Source: Deltaproteobacteria bacterium (GTDB lineage: Bacteria; Myxococcota; B64-G9). Taken from it: a stretch of DNA of 32,263 nucleotides. Positions 1 through 8,368 of this stretch are shown piece by piece. A model generated the notes under the pieces. That model saw only the letters and a list, made by a program, of their open reading frames with translations. It had not been told where the DNA came from and searched no databases. The position numbers and the translations under genes are program-made. The DNA is taken from the NCBI GenBank assembly GCA_030591445.1, contig JAUVBB010000016.1:1-32263 (forward strand). Reading direction: 5' to 3'. Positions within the stretch are counted from its first letter, which is position 1; each line of letters opens with the position of its first letter.

Positions 1-372
1 AATGACGTCGATGGGAAAATTGATTGTGCCGATGACGATTGCGCCGGCACTGCCGCTTGCGCCGGCCCTACCAGGGAATCCAACTGCGCGGATGGCCTGG
101 ACAACGATGAAGATGGTTTCATCGACTGCTCCGATACCGATTGCAGCTCTTTTGCTGGTTGCCAACTGCCCGACCGCGAGAGCAATTGCGGCGATGGCGT
201 GGACAACGACAGCGACGGCTTGGTCGATTGTGCCGATACGGACTGTGCTGGTTATGCCGGCTGTGGTACCGGTGGTTCCGAGAGCAATTGCAGTGATCTC
301 GTCGATGACGACGGCGACGGCCTAGCCGATTGCCTGGATCCCGACTGCGAAGCCGAAGCCAGTTGCCAGGGC
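1..372 (+). repeat. Tandem 102-nt repeats encoding 34-residue Asp/Cys units
   Basis: Unit starts (codons for E-S-N-C) fall at 76, 178 and 280, exactly 102 bases apart, and a further partial unit precedes base 76. Each unit encodes an NxDxDG-type acidic loop followed by DC.DTDC. The units have diverged at the DNA level (gaatccaactgc versus gagagcaattgc), so this is an old protein repeat and not a recent duplication. Confidence 0.85.
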
Positions 373-951
373 ACGCTTTCTTGTAACAGCATGATGGGAT
401 GCTACCGTTGCTGCGCTGACAACGATATGCAGTGCCGGGTTGCCTGCACCAACGAGGCCACCGCCAATGCCCGCGATATCTACATGACCATCAACGAGTG
501 TATCTACACCAATTGCCTCGATGCCTGCGACGGTACTGACCTCGACGCTTGCATGGCCTGCCAAGAAGCCAGCTGCATGACCGAGATCAACGCTTGCGGT
601 TCCACCTTGGCCGACGAGGGCACGGGCGAGGGCTGCTACGGACTGATCCAGTGCATGGGTACTTGCGCGGGTCCGATAACCAATGGCAACGCCGATACCT
701 GTCCCAGCGATCCCGGTTCGGTATGCTTCGACGGTTGTCTGGCCAATGTTGACGTGTCGAGCATCGACAAGCTCAACGCGGTCAACGGGTGCATCAGCGA
801 AAAGTGTCCGGCATGTATGACCATCAGCTGCGATGCCGAATGCGTGGTGCAGACTTCTACCGAATGCACCGAGTGCATGGCTCCTTGCTCCGACTGCCAG
901 CAGTCTGAATGCATGACCGAGCTGTACGGCTGCATATTCGATCGCAGCTAA
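1..951 (+). CDS. Cys-rich DxDxDG-repeat protein, 5' partial
   Basis: The frame is open from base 1 to the TAA at 949-951 (316 codons), so the start lies outside the window. The ORF track only shows it from an internal ATG at 199. The visible N-terminal part consists of 34-residue repeats of the type ESNC.DG.DND.DG..DC.DTDC, rich in Asp and Cys and resembling calcium-binding thrombospondin type 3-like repeats. From about residue 125 the repeats give way to a Cys-rich region that seems to contain two related halves, each with a CMACQ/CSDCQ-type motif followed by a CMTEI/CMTEL motif. Such proteins are normally exported and disulfide-bonded, but the signal region is not in view. Function is unknown. 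The large lipoprotein at 22155-25493 carries the same kind of DDDCDG motif. The coding call is firm; the cell-surface role is inference. Confidence 0.85.
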   Translation, partial: NDVDGKIDCADDDCAGTAACAGPTRESNCADGLDNDEDGFIDCSDTDCSSFAGCQLPDRESNCGDGVDNDSDGLVDCADTDCAGYAGCGTGGSESNCSDLVDDDGDGLADCLDPDCEAEASCQGTLSCNSMMGCYRCCADNDMQCRVACTNEATANARDIYMTINECIYTNCLDACDGTDLDACMACQEASCMTEINACGSTLADEGTGEGCYGLIQCMGTCAGPITNGNADTCPSDPGSVCFDGCLANVDVSSIDKLNAVNGCISEKCPACMTISCDAECVVQTSTECTECMAPCSDCQQSECMTELYGCIFDRS

Positions 952-981
952 GATATCTCTCACGCTCGCCCGGCAATCGCC

Positions 982-1278
982 TCAAGTTGGTGACGTTTTT
1001 CCGGGCGGGTGTAGATTGACCAAGGTTGCTCCCCACCCGCCGGCCTCCGGCCCGGCCAGTTGAAAAGACGCCACTTCCGGGATTTTCCCTAAGACCGCGT
1101 GTACCGTACGCCGCAGGTGGCCTTTGCCCTTGCCGTGCACGATACGCACCGCCAAGATGCCGCGTGCTTGGCACTCGGCCAGGTAATCTGGAACCAATTC
1201 CTTGACCTCGCGGGGATGGAAGGTGTGCAAGTCCAGGCAGCCGTCGATGGGGATTTCGATGGGATCGATTTCGTCCAT
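982..1278 (-). CDS. Small Smr-domain protein
   Basis: This 98-residue protein is little more than a Smr domain, the DNA/RNA-binding or nicking module found at the C terminus of MutS2 and as stand-alone proteins. The hallmark [10 protein letters not shown] (the LDLHG-type motif, about residues 15-24) and HGKGKGHLR (the HGxGxGxLR motif) are both visible. The ORF track extends it to 1395, but that would overlap the divergent DUF1015 gene. The ATG at 1278, preceded by a GGGG stretch, puts the conserved part close to the N terminus and leaves a 106-base divergent promoter region. Nuclease activity cannot be judged from sequence alone. It converges with the Cys-rich gene, whose stop is 30 bases away. 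Confidence 0.8.
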   Translation of the reverse strand: MDEIDPIEIPIDGCLDLHTFHPREVKELVPDYLAECQARGILAVRIVHGKGKGHLRRTVHAVLGKIPEVASFQLAGPEAGGWGATLVNLHPPGKTSPT

Positions 1279-1384
1279 AGACCCCAGGCTACCTGCTGGC
1301 CGAAATCGGGGCAAGCTGTCTGCGGAGATTTTTCTTGCCTGGCCGGGGCCGGCTCCCATATGAGAAGAAGCGAAAGGAGACGCC

Positions 1385-2611
1385 ATGGTTGACATACGAC
1401 CGTTTCGCGGCTTGCGTCCCCAGCCGGGGCAGGCAGCCCAAATTGCCTGTCCACCTTACGATGTTCTGGGCGATGCTGAAGCCCGTGGGCTGGTCAGGGA
1501 AAATCCGGACAGTTTTGTGCGCGTCATTCGGCCTGAGGTGGATATGGCGCCCGGGACTGATCCCCATACCGAGCCCATTTATGCCCAGGGAAAGGCCAAT
1601 CTGGCGCGCATGATGGGGGCCGGTCGGCTGCAGCGAGATCCGACGCCCAGCCTGTACCTTTACCGCTTGACCCATGAGGGCCGGCAGCAACATGGCCTGG
1701 TGGCGGGCGTGAGCGTGGCCGACTATCGGGCCGGCCGGATCAAGAAACACGAACTGACTCGGCCGGCCAAGGAAAAAGATCGTACCCGTCATATCGAAGT
1801 GCTCGGCGCCCAGGCCGGCCCGGTCTTGCTCACCTACCGGGCCCCGGAAGAAATCAGTGCCTGCTTACAGTCACTGTGTGCCGCGCGCAGAGCTGACTGT
1901 GAATTCACCGCGGACGATGCGGTCGAACACGCGCTATGGCATTTGGCCGATGCGGAGGTGGTAAATCGTCTCCAGTCTTTGTTCGCCGGCGTCGAAGCGC
2001 TTTACATCGCCGATGGTCACCACCGAGCTGCCGCCGCCGCCGCCGTGAGTGGGTCGCGATCTGGTCCCGGCGGTCATCAGCATTTCCTGGCGGTGGCCTT
2101 TGCCGATCATGAGATGCAAATCCTGGGTTATCATCGCCTGGTGAAAGACTTGGCCGGCCTAAGCCGGGAGGCCTTCTTGCATCAAGTTGCCGTAAACTTT
2201 GACCTCACTGTCGTCGAGCGGCCCGAGCCTTTGTCTGCCCACCAGTTTGGGATGTTCTTGGACGGGAGCTGGTACCGGCTCAGTGCCAAGGCCGGTAGCT
2301 TTTCTGGCGCTGATCCGGTCGGCGGGCTCGATGCCGCTATCTTGCAACAGAACTTGTTGGCCCCTATATTGGCCATTGCCGATCCGCGTACCGATGATCG
2401 CATCGACTTCGTGGGTGGCATGGACACGGTGGCCGCGCTGGAGAGAAGATGCCAGCAAGATATGGCCGTGGGCTTCTATCTGGCTCCGGTATCGGTGGCC
2501 CAACTACTTTCGGTGGCTGACGCCGGGGCGGTGATGCCGCCCAAGTCGACTTGGTTTGAGCCCAAACTTCGTTCCGGATTGATTGTACGCCTCTGGGAGG
2601 ACGAGACATGA
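1385..2611 (+). CDS. DUF1015 family protein
   Basis: This 408-residue protein has the features of the DUF1015 family: an N-terminal IRPFRGLRP segment, the PPYDVL motif (about residues 24-29), and the central [11 protein letters not shown] motif, where the paired His residues suggest a metal or catalytic site. The biochemical function of the family is not established. It is often encoded beside serine-biosynthesis genes, and here its stop codon overlaps the serC start by four bases (ATGA), so the two are very likely translated together. The ATG at 1385 has a clear AAGGAGA ribosome-binding site seven bases upstream. A role linked to serine or phosphohydroxypyruvate metabolism is inference from context. 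Confidence 0.88.
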   Translation: MVDIRPFRGLRPQPGQAAQIACPPYDVLGDAEARGLVRENPDSFVRVIRPEVDMAPGTDPHTEPIYAQGKANLARMMGAGRLQRDPTPSLYLYRLTHEGRQQHGLVAGVSVADYRAGRIKKHELTRPAKEKDRTRHIEVLGAQAGPVLLTYRAPEEISACLQSLCAARRADCEFTADDAVEHALWHLADAEVVNRLQSLFAGVEALYIADGHHRAAAAAAVSGSRSGPGGHQHFLAVAFADHEMQILGYHRLVKDLAGLSREAFLHQVAVNFDLTVVERPEPLSAHQFGMFLDGSWYRLSAKAGSFSGADPVGGLDAAILQQNLLAPILAIADPRTDDRIDFVGGMDTVAALERRCQQDMAVGFYLAPVSVAQLLSVADAGAVMPPKSTWFEPKLRSGLIVRLWEDET

Positions 2612-3693
2612 ATCGCATTTACAATTTTAACGCTGGCCCCTCTACCTTGCCGCTGCCGGTGCTCGAACAGGCGCAGGCAGAATTCGTCGATTACCAGGGC
2701 CGAGGCATGTCGCTGCTGGAAATGAGCCACCGCAGCCCCGAATACGATCGGGTGCACACTCGCTGTATAGAGTTGCTGCGCGAGATGTTGGCCTTGCCCG
2801 CCAACTATCAGGTCTTGCTCTTGGGCGGTGGCGCTACCATGCAATTTGGCATGGTGCCCTTGAATCTGCTGGGCCAAGGCCGCAGTTGTGATTTTACTTT
2901 GACTGGTGCCTGGGCCAAGAAAGCCCTGGCTGATGCCCGCAAGTTGGGTAAAGTTCGCATGGTCTACGACGGTAGTGAACATGATTTTATGCGCTTGCCC
3001 GATCCGGGCGCACTCGATTTGGACCCGAAAGCCGCCTATCTGCACCTGACCTCCAACGAAACCATCGGTGGCGTGCAATGGCAGAGCTGGCCGGATCCTG
3101 GCCCAGTGCCCATGGTTTGCGACATGTCTTCCGATATCCTTAGCCGCCCGCTGCCCATCGAGCGCTTCGGCCTGATCTATGCCGGCGCCCAAAAGAACCT
3201 GGGTCCCGCCGGCCTGGCCCTAGTGATTATTCGCGACGATGTACTGGCAGCCTGCGTGGATGATTTGCCCGCCTATTTGCGCTACCCAGTGCATGCCCAA
3301 AAAGGCTCCTTGTATAACACCCCGCCGGTCTATGCCATTTATCTCACCCAATTGGTGCTGGAGTGGTTGCATCAGCAGGGCGGGGTAGCCGCGGCCGACC
3401 AGTTGGCCCAGCAGCGTTCGGGCCTGTTATACGACGCTATCGATCAGTCGACGGGATTCTATTCTTGCCCGGTCTCCGCCGATTGTCGCTCACGCATGAA
3501 CATTGTTTTCCGGCTGCCCAGCGAGGAGTTGGAACAGAGTTTCATCTCGGAAGCACAAGCACAGGGCATGGGTGGGCTCAAAGGCCATCGCAGCGTAGGC
3601 GGTTGCCGGGCGTCGATCTACAACGCCATGCCGCTTGCCGGCGCCACCGCCCTGGCCGACTTCATGCGCCACTTTGCCGCTAGCCATGGATGA
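2608..3693 (+). CDS. serC: Phosphoserine aminotransferase
   Basis: SerC uses PLP to convert 3-phosphohydroxypyruvate and glutamate to phosphoserine and 2-oxoglutarate, the second step of serine synthesis (the same enzyme often also serves pyridoxine synthesis). The 361-residue length is standard. The N terminus NFNAGPSTLP and the MSLLEMSHRSPEYD block are typical of the family. The PLP-binding lysine is K196 in YAGAQKNLGPAG, with the cofactor-ring aspartate in CDMSSDILSRP (about D172). The C-terminal GHRSVGGCRASIYNAMP motif is intact. The start overlaps the DUF1015 stop by four bases. serA is not in the window, so the pathway is completed elsewhere. The gene ends nine bases from the convergent YkgJ gene. 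Confidence 0.96.
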   Translation: MNRIYNFNAGPSTLPLPVLEQAQAEFVDYQGRGMSLLEMSHRSPEYDRVHTRCIELLREMLALPANYQVLLLGGGATMQFGMVPLNLLGQGRSCDFTLTGAWAKKALADARKLGKVRMVYDGSEHDFMRLPDPGALDLDPKAAYLHLTSNETIGGVQWQSWPDPGPVPMVCDMSSDILSRPLPIERFGLIYAGAQKNLGPAGLALVIIRDDVLAACVDDLPAYLRYPVHAQKGSLYNTPPVYAIYLTQLVLEWLHQQGGVAAADQLAQQRSGLLYDAIDQSTGFYSCPVSADCRSRMNIVFRLPSEELEQSFISEAQAQGMGGLKGHRSVGGCRASIYNAMPLAGATALADFMRHFAASHG

Positions 3694-3701
3694 AAAGGGA
3701 T

Positions 3702-4259
3702 CTAATTTAAGGAATCAAGCTCGTCGCAGATGGCCATGTCGAAATCACGGCAGATTTGCGGTCTTTGCTCATAAACGCTGCAACGCATGCGTCCCGTCCG
3801 ATCTCGTTTAAGAAAAACGCACTTGTCGCCGACTTTGTCCTGGTTGGATTTGAGTTGAAACTTGAACTCGCCGGTCCAGTCCACCGCCGGGTCGGTGTAT
3901 TTTTTGGCGAAGTCGACTCGCGAAAGCGCGCCCCGCAGCTGGTCAATGTCTTCATTGGTCACCAACACGTTGTACTCGCGGCAACAGGTAGCCTCTTTGC
4001 ATTGATCGCAATTGACCGAATCCATGTCCTCGTCTGGTTCTTCCATGACGTGCTTTTTGACCCGGGCGAAAAGCTGCTTGGCCAAACGCTCCAGATCCTC
4101 GTGATCATACACGTCCAGCACCCGGGTGCCCTGCTTGGAGACCGCATAATGGGTGCTTTTTTGGCTCACCGGCAAGTCGAAAGTCACCGTAAGCTTTCCC
4201 TCTTGGTCCAATTCCAGGTCGGAAATGGAAAGACCATTTAACTCCGTCAACTTGTTCAT
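3702..4259 (-). CDS. YkgJ-type cysteine-cluster protein
   Basis: This 185-residue protein belongs to the YkgJ / CxxCxxCC family (PF03692-type), thought to bind Zn or Fe through a cluster of cysteines. The cluster appears as CDQCKEATCC around residue 85, with later conserved cysteines in KCVFLKRD, MRCSVYEQRP and QICRDFD. That last block (C..Y..RP..CR.F) is the family signature. About 80 N-terminal residues precede the cluster and look like a separate small domain. The ATG at 4259 has a good AGAGGAGCG ribosome-binding site. It may be read from its own promoter (see 4301-4329) or through from the outer-membrane protein gene 86 bases upstream. A second, different family member is at 11885-12424. 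Function is unknown. Confidence 0.85.
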   Translation of the reverse strand: MNKLTELNGLSISDLELDQEGKLTVTFDLPVSQKSTHYAVSKQGTRVLDVYDHEDLERLAKQLFARVKKHVMEEPDEDMDSVNCDQCKEATCCREYNVLVTNEDIDQLRGALSRVDFAKKYTDPAVDWTGEFKFQLKSNQDKVGDKCVFLKRDRTGRMRCSVYEQRPQICRDFDMAICDELDSLN

Positions 4260-4300
4260 GACGCTCCTCTAAGCAGAGATCTCTCAATAGCAAAGACCAG

Positions 4301-4329
4301 AGCCTATCTATCTGATTCCTCTTCGTCAA
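4301..4329 (-). promoter_or_regulatory. Possible sigma-70-like promoter for the YkgJ gene
   Basis: Reading leftwards, TTGACG (4329-4324) is followed 17 bases later by TAGGCT (4306-4301). The -35 box matches five of six consensus bases and the -10 box only three of six. It lies in the only gap upstream of the YkgJ gene, about 42 bases before its ATG. This is a weak prediction based on pattern alone. Confidence 0.3.
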
Positions 4330-4345
4330 GCGCCAAAGGGCCGGG

Positions 4346-5707
4346 TTAATACATAAAAGTGCTGGCCAGGAAGAAGTAGAAGAAGGTCTGGGTGATTTCG
4401 ACGCGGGCGTAGTCTTGGGCTTCGAGGGCGAGCTGGCCAGGGTTGTTGACCGCGATAACGTCTTCGCCGGTGCCGCGGGAAAAGGCGAAACCCAGACGGG
4501 TCAGCGAGTGCTCGGAGCTGAGGCCAAAGGCGAAGCTGCCGCCAAACATATTTACCCGAGCGGGGGTGGGCCGGGTGACGTTCTCGTTAGGGATTTGGGG
4601 AGAGGAGGCGAAGTTGGAAAAAGCGCCCAGACCTATGCTGTAGCGACCCAGGAACTTGTATTCGGCGCCCAGGTTGCCATTGATGGTGAGCTTGCGTTCG
4701 ACAGTGGTGGGAATCAACAGGGCGCTGCTGGCCTGTTTGTCTTCGAGGTTCACCAGCGTGTAGTCGACTGGCAGGTACAGGCTTAGATCGGCAGACAGGG
4801 TTAAGAAATCGCCAATAAAGTAGGCCAGGCCCATGCGGGCCTCGCCATTGATCTTAGATTCGGATTTGACCTGCACCTCGTCGGGGGTGGGCAGGAAACC
4901 GACATCGCCATTGCCATCGGAACGCGAGCGGGCAAAGCGCAAACTGCCTTTCGAGTACACGGTCACCGAAGGACTGCGTACCATGGCGCCCAGGTACAGG
5001 TTGTTCAGGACCCGAAATTTTATCCCGCCCACCAGCATCAGGCTGTCGTTGGAGAAGTTCATGTCCATCATGGCACTGCGAAAAGAGCGGAACTCACCGT
5101 TGACCAGATCGCTGGCAATGAAGTTCGAGGCGGCGTCTTGGACCGAGCGATGAGCCAGGGCTACGCCCGCGCCGATGCTGATTCGATCGGATAGACGCAT
5201 GGCGGCGCCGGCGGCCAACCACAGGGTTTGGTCTTCGAAGACCCGATGATAGCCGTGGCGATATGGGCCCAAAACCGGGTCCTGCGAAGTGCCCTCTTCG
5301 GCGGTGGAGCTCTTGCGGTAATAGGGCACGGCAATGCTGGTGCCGAAGGCATAGGGTCGTCGCCCTCTCATATCCAAACGGCCAAAGGTTTGCACAAAAC
5401 CCGCCGAGGAGGGCACGGCCACGATTTTGGAGATGGGATCTTCCGGGAACACGAGTTCTTCCTTGCCCACCGAGGAATCTTGAATGCCGTAGAGATTGGC
5501 CGAGAGGCTCAGCGAAGTTTTGTGCACATCGACCATGCCGGCTGGGTTGTACCACATGCCCGAAGGATCGGCGCCGATGGCGGTATAGGCACCGCCCAGG
5601 CCGACGGCCTGATCGCCGATGATGTAATCTTGATAATGCACGTCGCCGGCTCGGGCCCAAACAGAAAAGCCCAGCCAGAAAACCATAAGTACGACTGTCA
5701 GGCGCAT
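4346..5707 (-). CDS. FadL/OmpP1-like outer-membrane protein
   Basis: This 453-residue protein has an N-terminal signal peptide (MRLTVVLMVFWLGFSVWARA) and, just after it, the block GGAYTAIGADPSGMWYNPAGM that marks the OmpP1/FadL/TodX hydrophobe-channel family. The rest alternates short amphipathic strands and turns, and the protein ends in aromatic residues (FFYFFLASTFMY), as outer-membrane beta-barrels do. The ORF track extends it to 6019, but that part reads antisense through the NicO coding region. The ATG at 5707 has an excellent GAGGAGGTG ribosome-binding site and places the signal peptide first. It lies 44 bases downstream of the NicO-type transporter gene and is probably co-transcribed with it, so a part in metal or small-molecule passage is possible, although the family normally handles hydrophobic compounds. 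Confidence 0.82.
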   Translation of the reverse strand: MRLTVVLMVFWLGFSVWARAGDVHYQDYIIGDQAVGLGGAYTAIGADPSGMWYNPAGMVDVHKTSLSLSANLYGIQDSSVGKEELVFPEDPISKIVAVPSSAGFVQTFGRLDMRGRRPYAFGTSIAVPYYRKSSTAEEGTSQDPVLGPYRHGYHRVFEDQTLWLAAGAAMRLSDRISIGAGVALAHRSVQDAASNFIASDLVNGEFRSFRSAMMDMNFSNDSLMLVGGIKFRVLNNLYLGAMVRSPSVTVYSKGSLRFARSRSDGNGDVGFLPTPDEVQVKSESKINGEARMGLAYFIGDFLTLSADLSLYLPVDYTLVNLEDKQASSALLIPTTVERKLTINGNLGAEYKFLGRYSIGLGAFSNFASSPQIPNENVTRPTPARVNMFGGSFAFGLSSEHSLTRLGFAFSRGTGEDVIAVNNPGQLALEAQDYARVEITQTFFYFFLASTFMY

Positions 5708-5751
5708 GGTCACGCACCTCCTCGGGGCATGAATAATCTTCGCGCTTCCTA

Positions 5752-7167
5752 TCATATTTTTCCGATGGCCGCTATCACCATCCATAGACCCAAGCCGGCA
5801 ACCACCACCGCGCTGAGTCGCGGTAAGGTAGCCAGTGCGCGTTGGGCACGGGGGCCGGTAGAGAAGCGTTTGAGCAGATCGCGGCTGCGGGTCACCAGGA
5901 TGCCGAGTACGATCAGGGTGGCGGCTAGCCCCAGGCTGAAGGCCAGGATGAGCAACAAGCCCAAGGCGATTTTGCCCAGATAGATGGCCGACAAGAGCAC
6001 CACCGTGGCCGACAGGCAAGGCACCATGCCACCCGAGATGCCCAGGGCTAGCAGTTGCCAGGGACGAATTTCGTGCTGGTGTTCATGGGCGTGGTCATGA
6101 TCATGGCTATGGCTGTGATCATGCTCATGATCTTTGTCGGCGCGCCGGCCGAGAAGCATCCACAGGCCCATAAGCAGAATCATGCCGCCGGCCACCAGGC
6201 TTAGCCATGGGGTCAGCCGCTCGGGCACTACATGCTCCGCGGCCCACAGGGCCACCACGCCCAGCATTAACACCGAAAACACGTGAGTGAAAGTAACAAT
6301 AAGACCCAACCAGACCGCATGGCGCATTTTTCCGCTACGGCCGACCAGGTAGGCGGCCACCAGGGTCTTGCCGTGACCCGGGCTGAGCGCATGGACCGCG
6401 CCCAAGAAAACGGCCAAGGCCAGAATGGCCAGCCAGCGCCAAAATCCCAGATCGTCGCGGGTCAGTGCTTGTTTGAGTGCGTCCGCGTCGTCGGTCAGTT
6501 GCGCGCCCTGCTCGCTTGGCTTTTCTGGCGAGCGATCTTGGCCCAGCTGTTCTCCCAGTTCGAAGCGAATGCGCACCGGGCTTGGTGCTTTGCCCTGGTT
6601 CCAGAACATGCGCGGCACCACGCCTCGGTCCCGCCGGTCGCGGGCAATGGCGTTAATCTCGACTCCGGGGCCACTGCGCACGAAGAGCTCGGTTTGCTCC
6701 AGATCGGGAAAGCGAGATCGATCGTGATAGACCAGGTTGTGCTTTCCCGGCGGGCAGGGAATCTCGATCAGAAAGCGAAAACGCATAGGCGCAAATCGAT
6801 CCACCCGCGCAGAGATCAAGTCAAAGCGCCCCGGGTCCGGTTGGCTGGCCGGCACTTGGCCATCCAATTGCAAGGAGAGATCCCGGACCAGCTTCTGCCT
6901 GGTCCAACGGTGAATGAAATCGGATTCGGTCTGGCTCAATTTGCCGTCGCCGTCATCGTCCGCCCGCTCCCGCAACTTGCGCGCCGGCAAATCTCCCACC
7001 GTGATGGTGTATTCGAACCGGACGCTGCCCGCCTCAAACGTGATCTCGGTATAACGATTGATGGAAAAAGGCTGATACTGAGCATGCGCTGCCACCCCCG
7101 CCGGCAAACACAAAACCAGCAAAACGGTTAGGACGAAAAACGCAATCGGGCGCAAGGCAACATGCAT
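5752..7167 (-). CDS. NicO-type nickel/cobalt transporter with EF-hand and His-rich loop
   Basis: This 471-residue protein starts with a signal sequence and a periplasmic domain of about 230 residues, followed by six or seven membrane segments. The membrane part has the NicO/RcnA family motifs HALSPGHGKTLVAAYLVG and GISGGMVPC, and between them a cytosolic or periplasmic loop with ten histidines in about 20 residues (DHSHSHDHDHAHEHQH). The N-terminal domain carries a perfect EF-hand loop, DDDGDGKLSQTE (residues 70-81). The ORF track begins at a TTG (7203); I prefer the ATG at 7167 because it starts directly at the signal peptide. NicO proteins may export (RcnA) or import nickel or cobalt, and direction cannot be decided here. 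Its divergent position next to nikR supports nickel. Confidence 0.87.
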   Translation of the reverse strand: MHVALRPIAFFVLTVLLVLCLPAGVAAHAQYQPFSINRYTEITFEAGSVRFEYTITVGDLPARKLRERADDDGDGKLSQTESDFIHRWTRQKLVRDLSLQLDGQVPASQPDPGRFDLISARVDRFAPMRFRFLIEIPCPPGKHNLVYHDRSRFPDLEQTELFVRSGPGVEINAIARDRRDRGVVPRMFWNQGKAPSPVRIRFELGEQLGQDRSPEKPSEQGAQLTDDADALKQALTRDDLGFWRWLAILALAVFLGAVHALSPGHGKTLVAAYLVGRSGKMRHAVWLGLIVTFTHVFSVLMLGVVALWAAEHVVPERLTPWLSLVAGGMILLMGLWMLLGRRADKDHEHDHSHSHDHDHAHEHQHEIRPWQLLALGISGGMVPCLSATVVLLSAIYLGKIALGLLLILAFSLGLAATLIVLGILVTRSRDLLKRFSTGPRAQRALATLPRLSAVVVAGLGLWMVIAAIGKI

Positions 7168-7251
7168 GCCGGCATACCTATCAGCTCGGTGTGGTAGCCG
7201 CAACCAAAGGTGCGGCCCGGACCGTCTTGCACTTGCATCTAGCTGACACCT

Positions 7252-7299
7252 GTGCTACGTATTTTCCAGACGTGTTACTCGGGTATTGGGCCCGGTTAC
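7252..7299. promoter_or_regulatory. Candidate NikR operator region with three spaced half-site-like repeats
   Basis: The 143-base gap between the divergent NicO and nikR genes contains GTGCTAC (7252-7258), GTGTTAC (7272-7278) and CGGTTAC (7293-7299), direct repeats 20 and 21 bases apart. GTGTTAC matches the half-site I recall for NikR of several deltaproteobacteria, but the expected inverted partner GTAACAC is not present at the usual spacing. The region is the natural place for NikR to act on both directions. This is tentative. Confidence 0.3.
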
Positions 7300-7310
7300 G
7301 GAGATTGTTT

Positions 7311-7727
7311 ATGACGGACATTATGCGTTTCGGGGTATCCATCGAACGGGAACTGTTGGATAAATTTGATAGCTGGGTGGGCCATCATTCCTGGGCCAAT
7401 CGTTCGGAGGCGATTCGGGATTTGATTCGGGATCGACTGGTGGAGGAGCGGTGGAGTGGCAGTGAGGATGAGGTTACGGCTACTTTGACCTATGTATATG
7501 ATCACCACGTGACCGATTTACAGGCGCGGCTGACCCGGCTGCAACATGATCACGAGGGCGCGGTGTTGAGCACCATGCATGTGCATCTGGACCACCATAA
7601 CTGTATCGAGGTGCTGGTGATGAAGGGCAAGGCTAGAAGCATCCAGAAAATGGCCGACCGGGTGTTGGGTACTCGCGGGGTCAAACACGGCGCGCTGGTT
7701 CGGACTCTGTCCGATCCGGCGGCGTAA
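7311..7727 (+). CDS. nikR: Nickel-responsive regulator NikR
   Basis: NikR is a ribbon-helix-helix repressor that binds DNA when loaded with Ni(II). The 138-residue length fits. Residues 6-45 (MRFGVSIERELLDKFD...NRSEAIRDLIRD) form the DNA-binding part. All four classical nickel ligands are in place: H79 in LQHDHEG, H90 and H92 in MHVHLDH, and C98 in HNCIEV, with the same spacing as in E. coli NikR. The C-terminal RGVKHGAL block is also conserved. The ATG at 7311 has GGAG upstream; the longer ORF from 7191 would reach into the intergenic region. The gene is first in a run with nikMNQO and divergent from the NicO gene, so it probably controls both and itself. Confidence 0.96.
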   Translation: MTDIMRFGVSIERELLDKFDSWVGHHSWANRSEAIRDLIRDRLVEERWSGSEDEVTATLTYVYDHHVTDLQARLTRLQHDHEGAVLSTMHVHLDHHNCIEVLVMKGKARSIQKMADRVLGTRGVKHGALVRTLSDPAA

Positions 7728-7738
7728 AGGGAGGCGAC

Positions 7739-8368
7739 GTGCATCTGCCTGATGGTATTCTCTCGGCTCCGGTGTGGATAGGGGCGGGCGCGGTGACGGC
7801 CGGGGCGCTTGCGCTTTGCGTGCGCAGGGCTTCTCGGCAGTTAGACGAACAGCGGGCGCCGCTGATGGGCGTGTTGGGGGCCTTTGTTTTTGCTGCCCAA
7901 ATGATTAATTTCCCGGTTCCCGGCGGCACTTCGGGTCACCTGATGGGAGCGGTGTTGTTGGCCGTCTTGTTGGGTCCGGCGGCGGCTAGTGTGGTGCTCT
8001 TCTGTGTGTTTCTGGTCCAGTCGCTGCTGTTTCAGGATGGGGGTATTACCGCGCTGGGCGCCAATTTCATCAATATGGGTCTGGTGGGGAGCTTCGGCGG
8101 CTGGGCGGTTTATCGTTTGCTTGCGGGCGGTGGCGGGCAAGCCCGTCGTAGCCTGGCTGCTTTTGTGGCGGCTTGGGCGGCGGTGGAAGTCGGAGCCTTG
8201 CTGGCGGCTCTGCAGCTCTGGGCCTCGGGCAGTGCGCCGCTTATGCCCGTGCTCTGGACCATGGGCACGGTGCATGCCTTCATCGGTATCGGCGAAGGGC
8301 TGATCACGGTGGCCACCCTGCGCTTTTTGTCGGCGGCGCGTCCCAGTCTGTTGGAGTCCGTGCCATGA
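7739..8368 (+). CDS. nikM: Nickel ECF transporter, substrate-binding membrane subunit NikM
   Basis: This CbiM/NikM-family protein (209 residues) is the S component that binds the metal and carries it through the membrane. It starts at GTG 7739, with AAGGGAGG just upstream. The start matters: the N terminus MHLPDG supplies His2, which with the free amino end forms the metal site in this family, and H67 in TSGHLMGAVL is at the position of the other known ligand. Several hydrophobic helices follow. It lies 11 bases after nikR and overlaps nikN by four bases (ATGA). CbiM cobalt subunits look very similar; nickel specificity is inferred from the linked nikR. Confidence 0.93.
   Translation: MHLPDGILSAPVWIGAGAVTAGALALCVRRASRQLDEQRAPLMGVLGAFVFAAQMINFPVPGGTSGHLMGAVLLAVLLGPAAASVVLFCVFLVQSLLFQDGGITALGANFINMGLVGSFGGWAVYRLLAGGGGQARRSLAAFVAAWAAVEVGALLAALQLWASGSAPLMPVLWTMGTVHAFIGIGEGLITVATLRFLSAARPSLLESVP

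Noticed and set aside
322-963. 213-residue minus-strand ORF opposite the left-edge repeat protein
   Set aside because: It mirrors the repeat composition; the plus-strand frame is open from base 1 and encodes clear Cys/Asp repeats.
7168-7310. Cobalamin or other metal riboswitch ahead of nikR
   Set aside because: No B12-box or NiCo-type conserved stretch could be found; the region is short and better explained by NikR sites.
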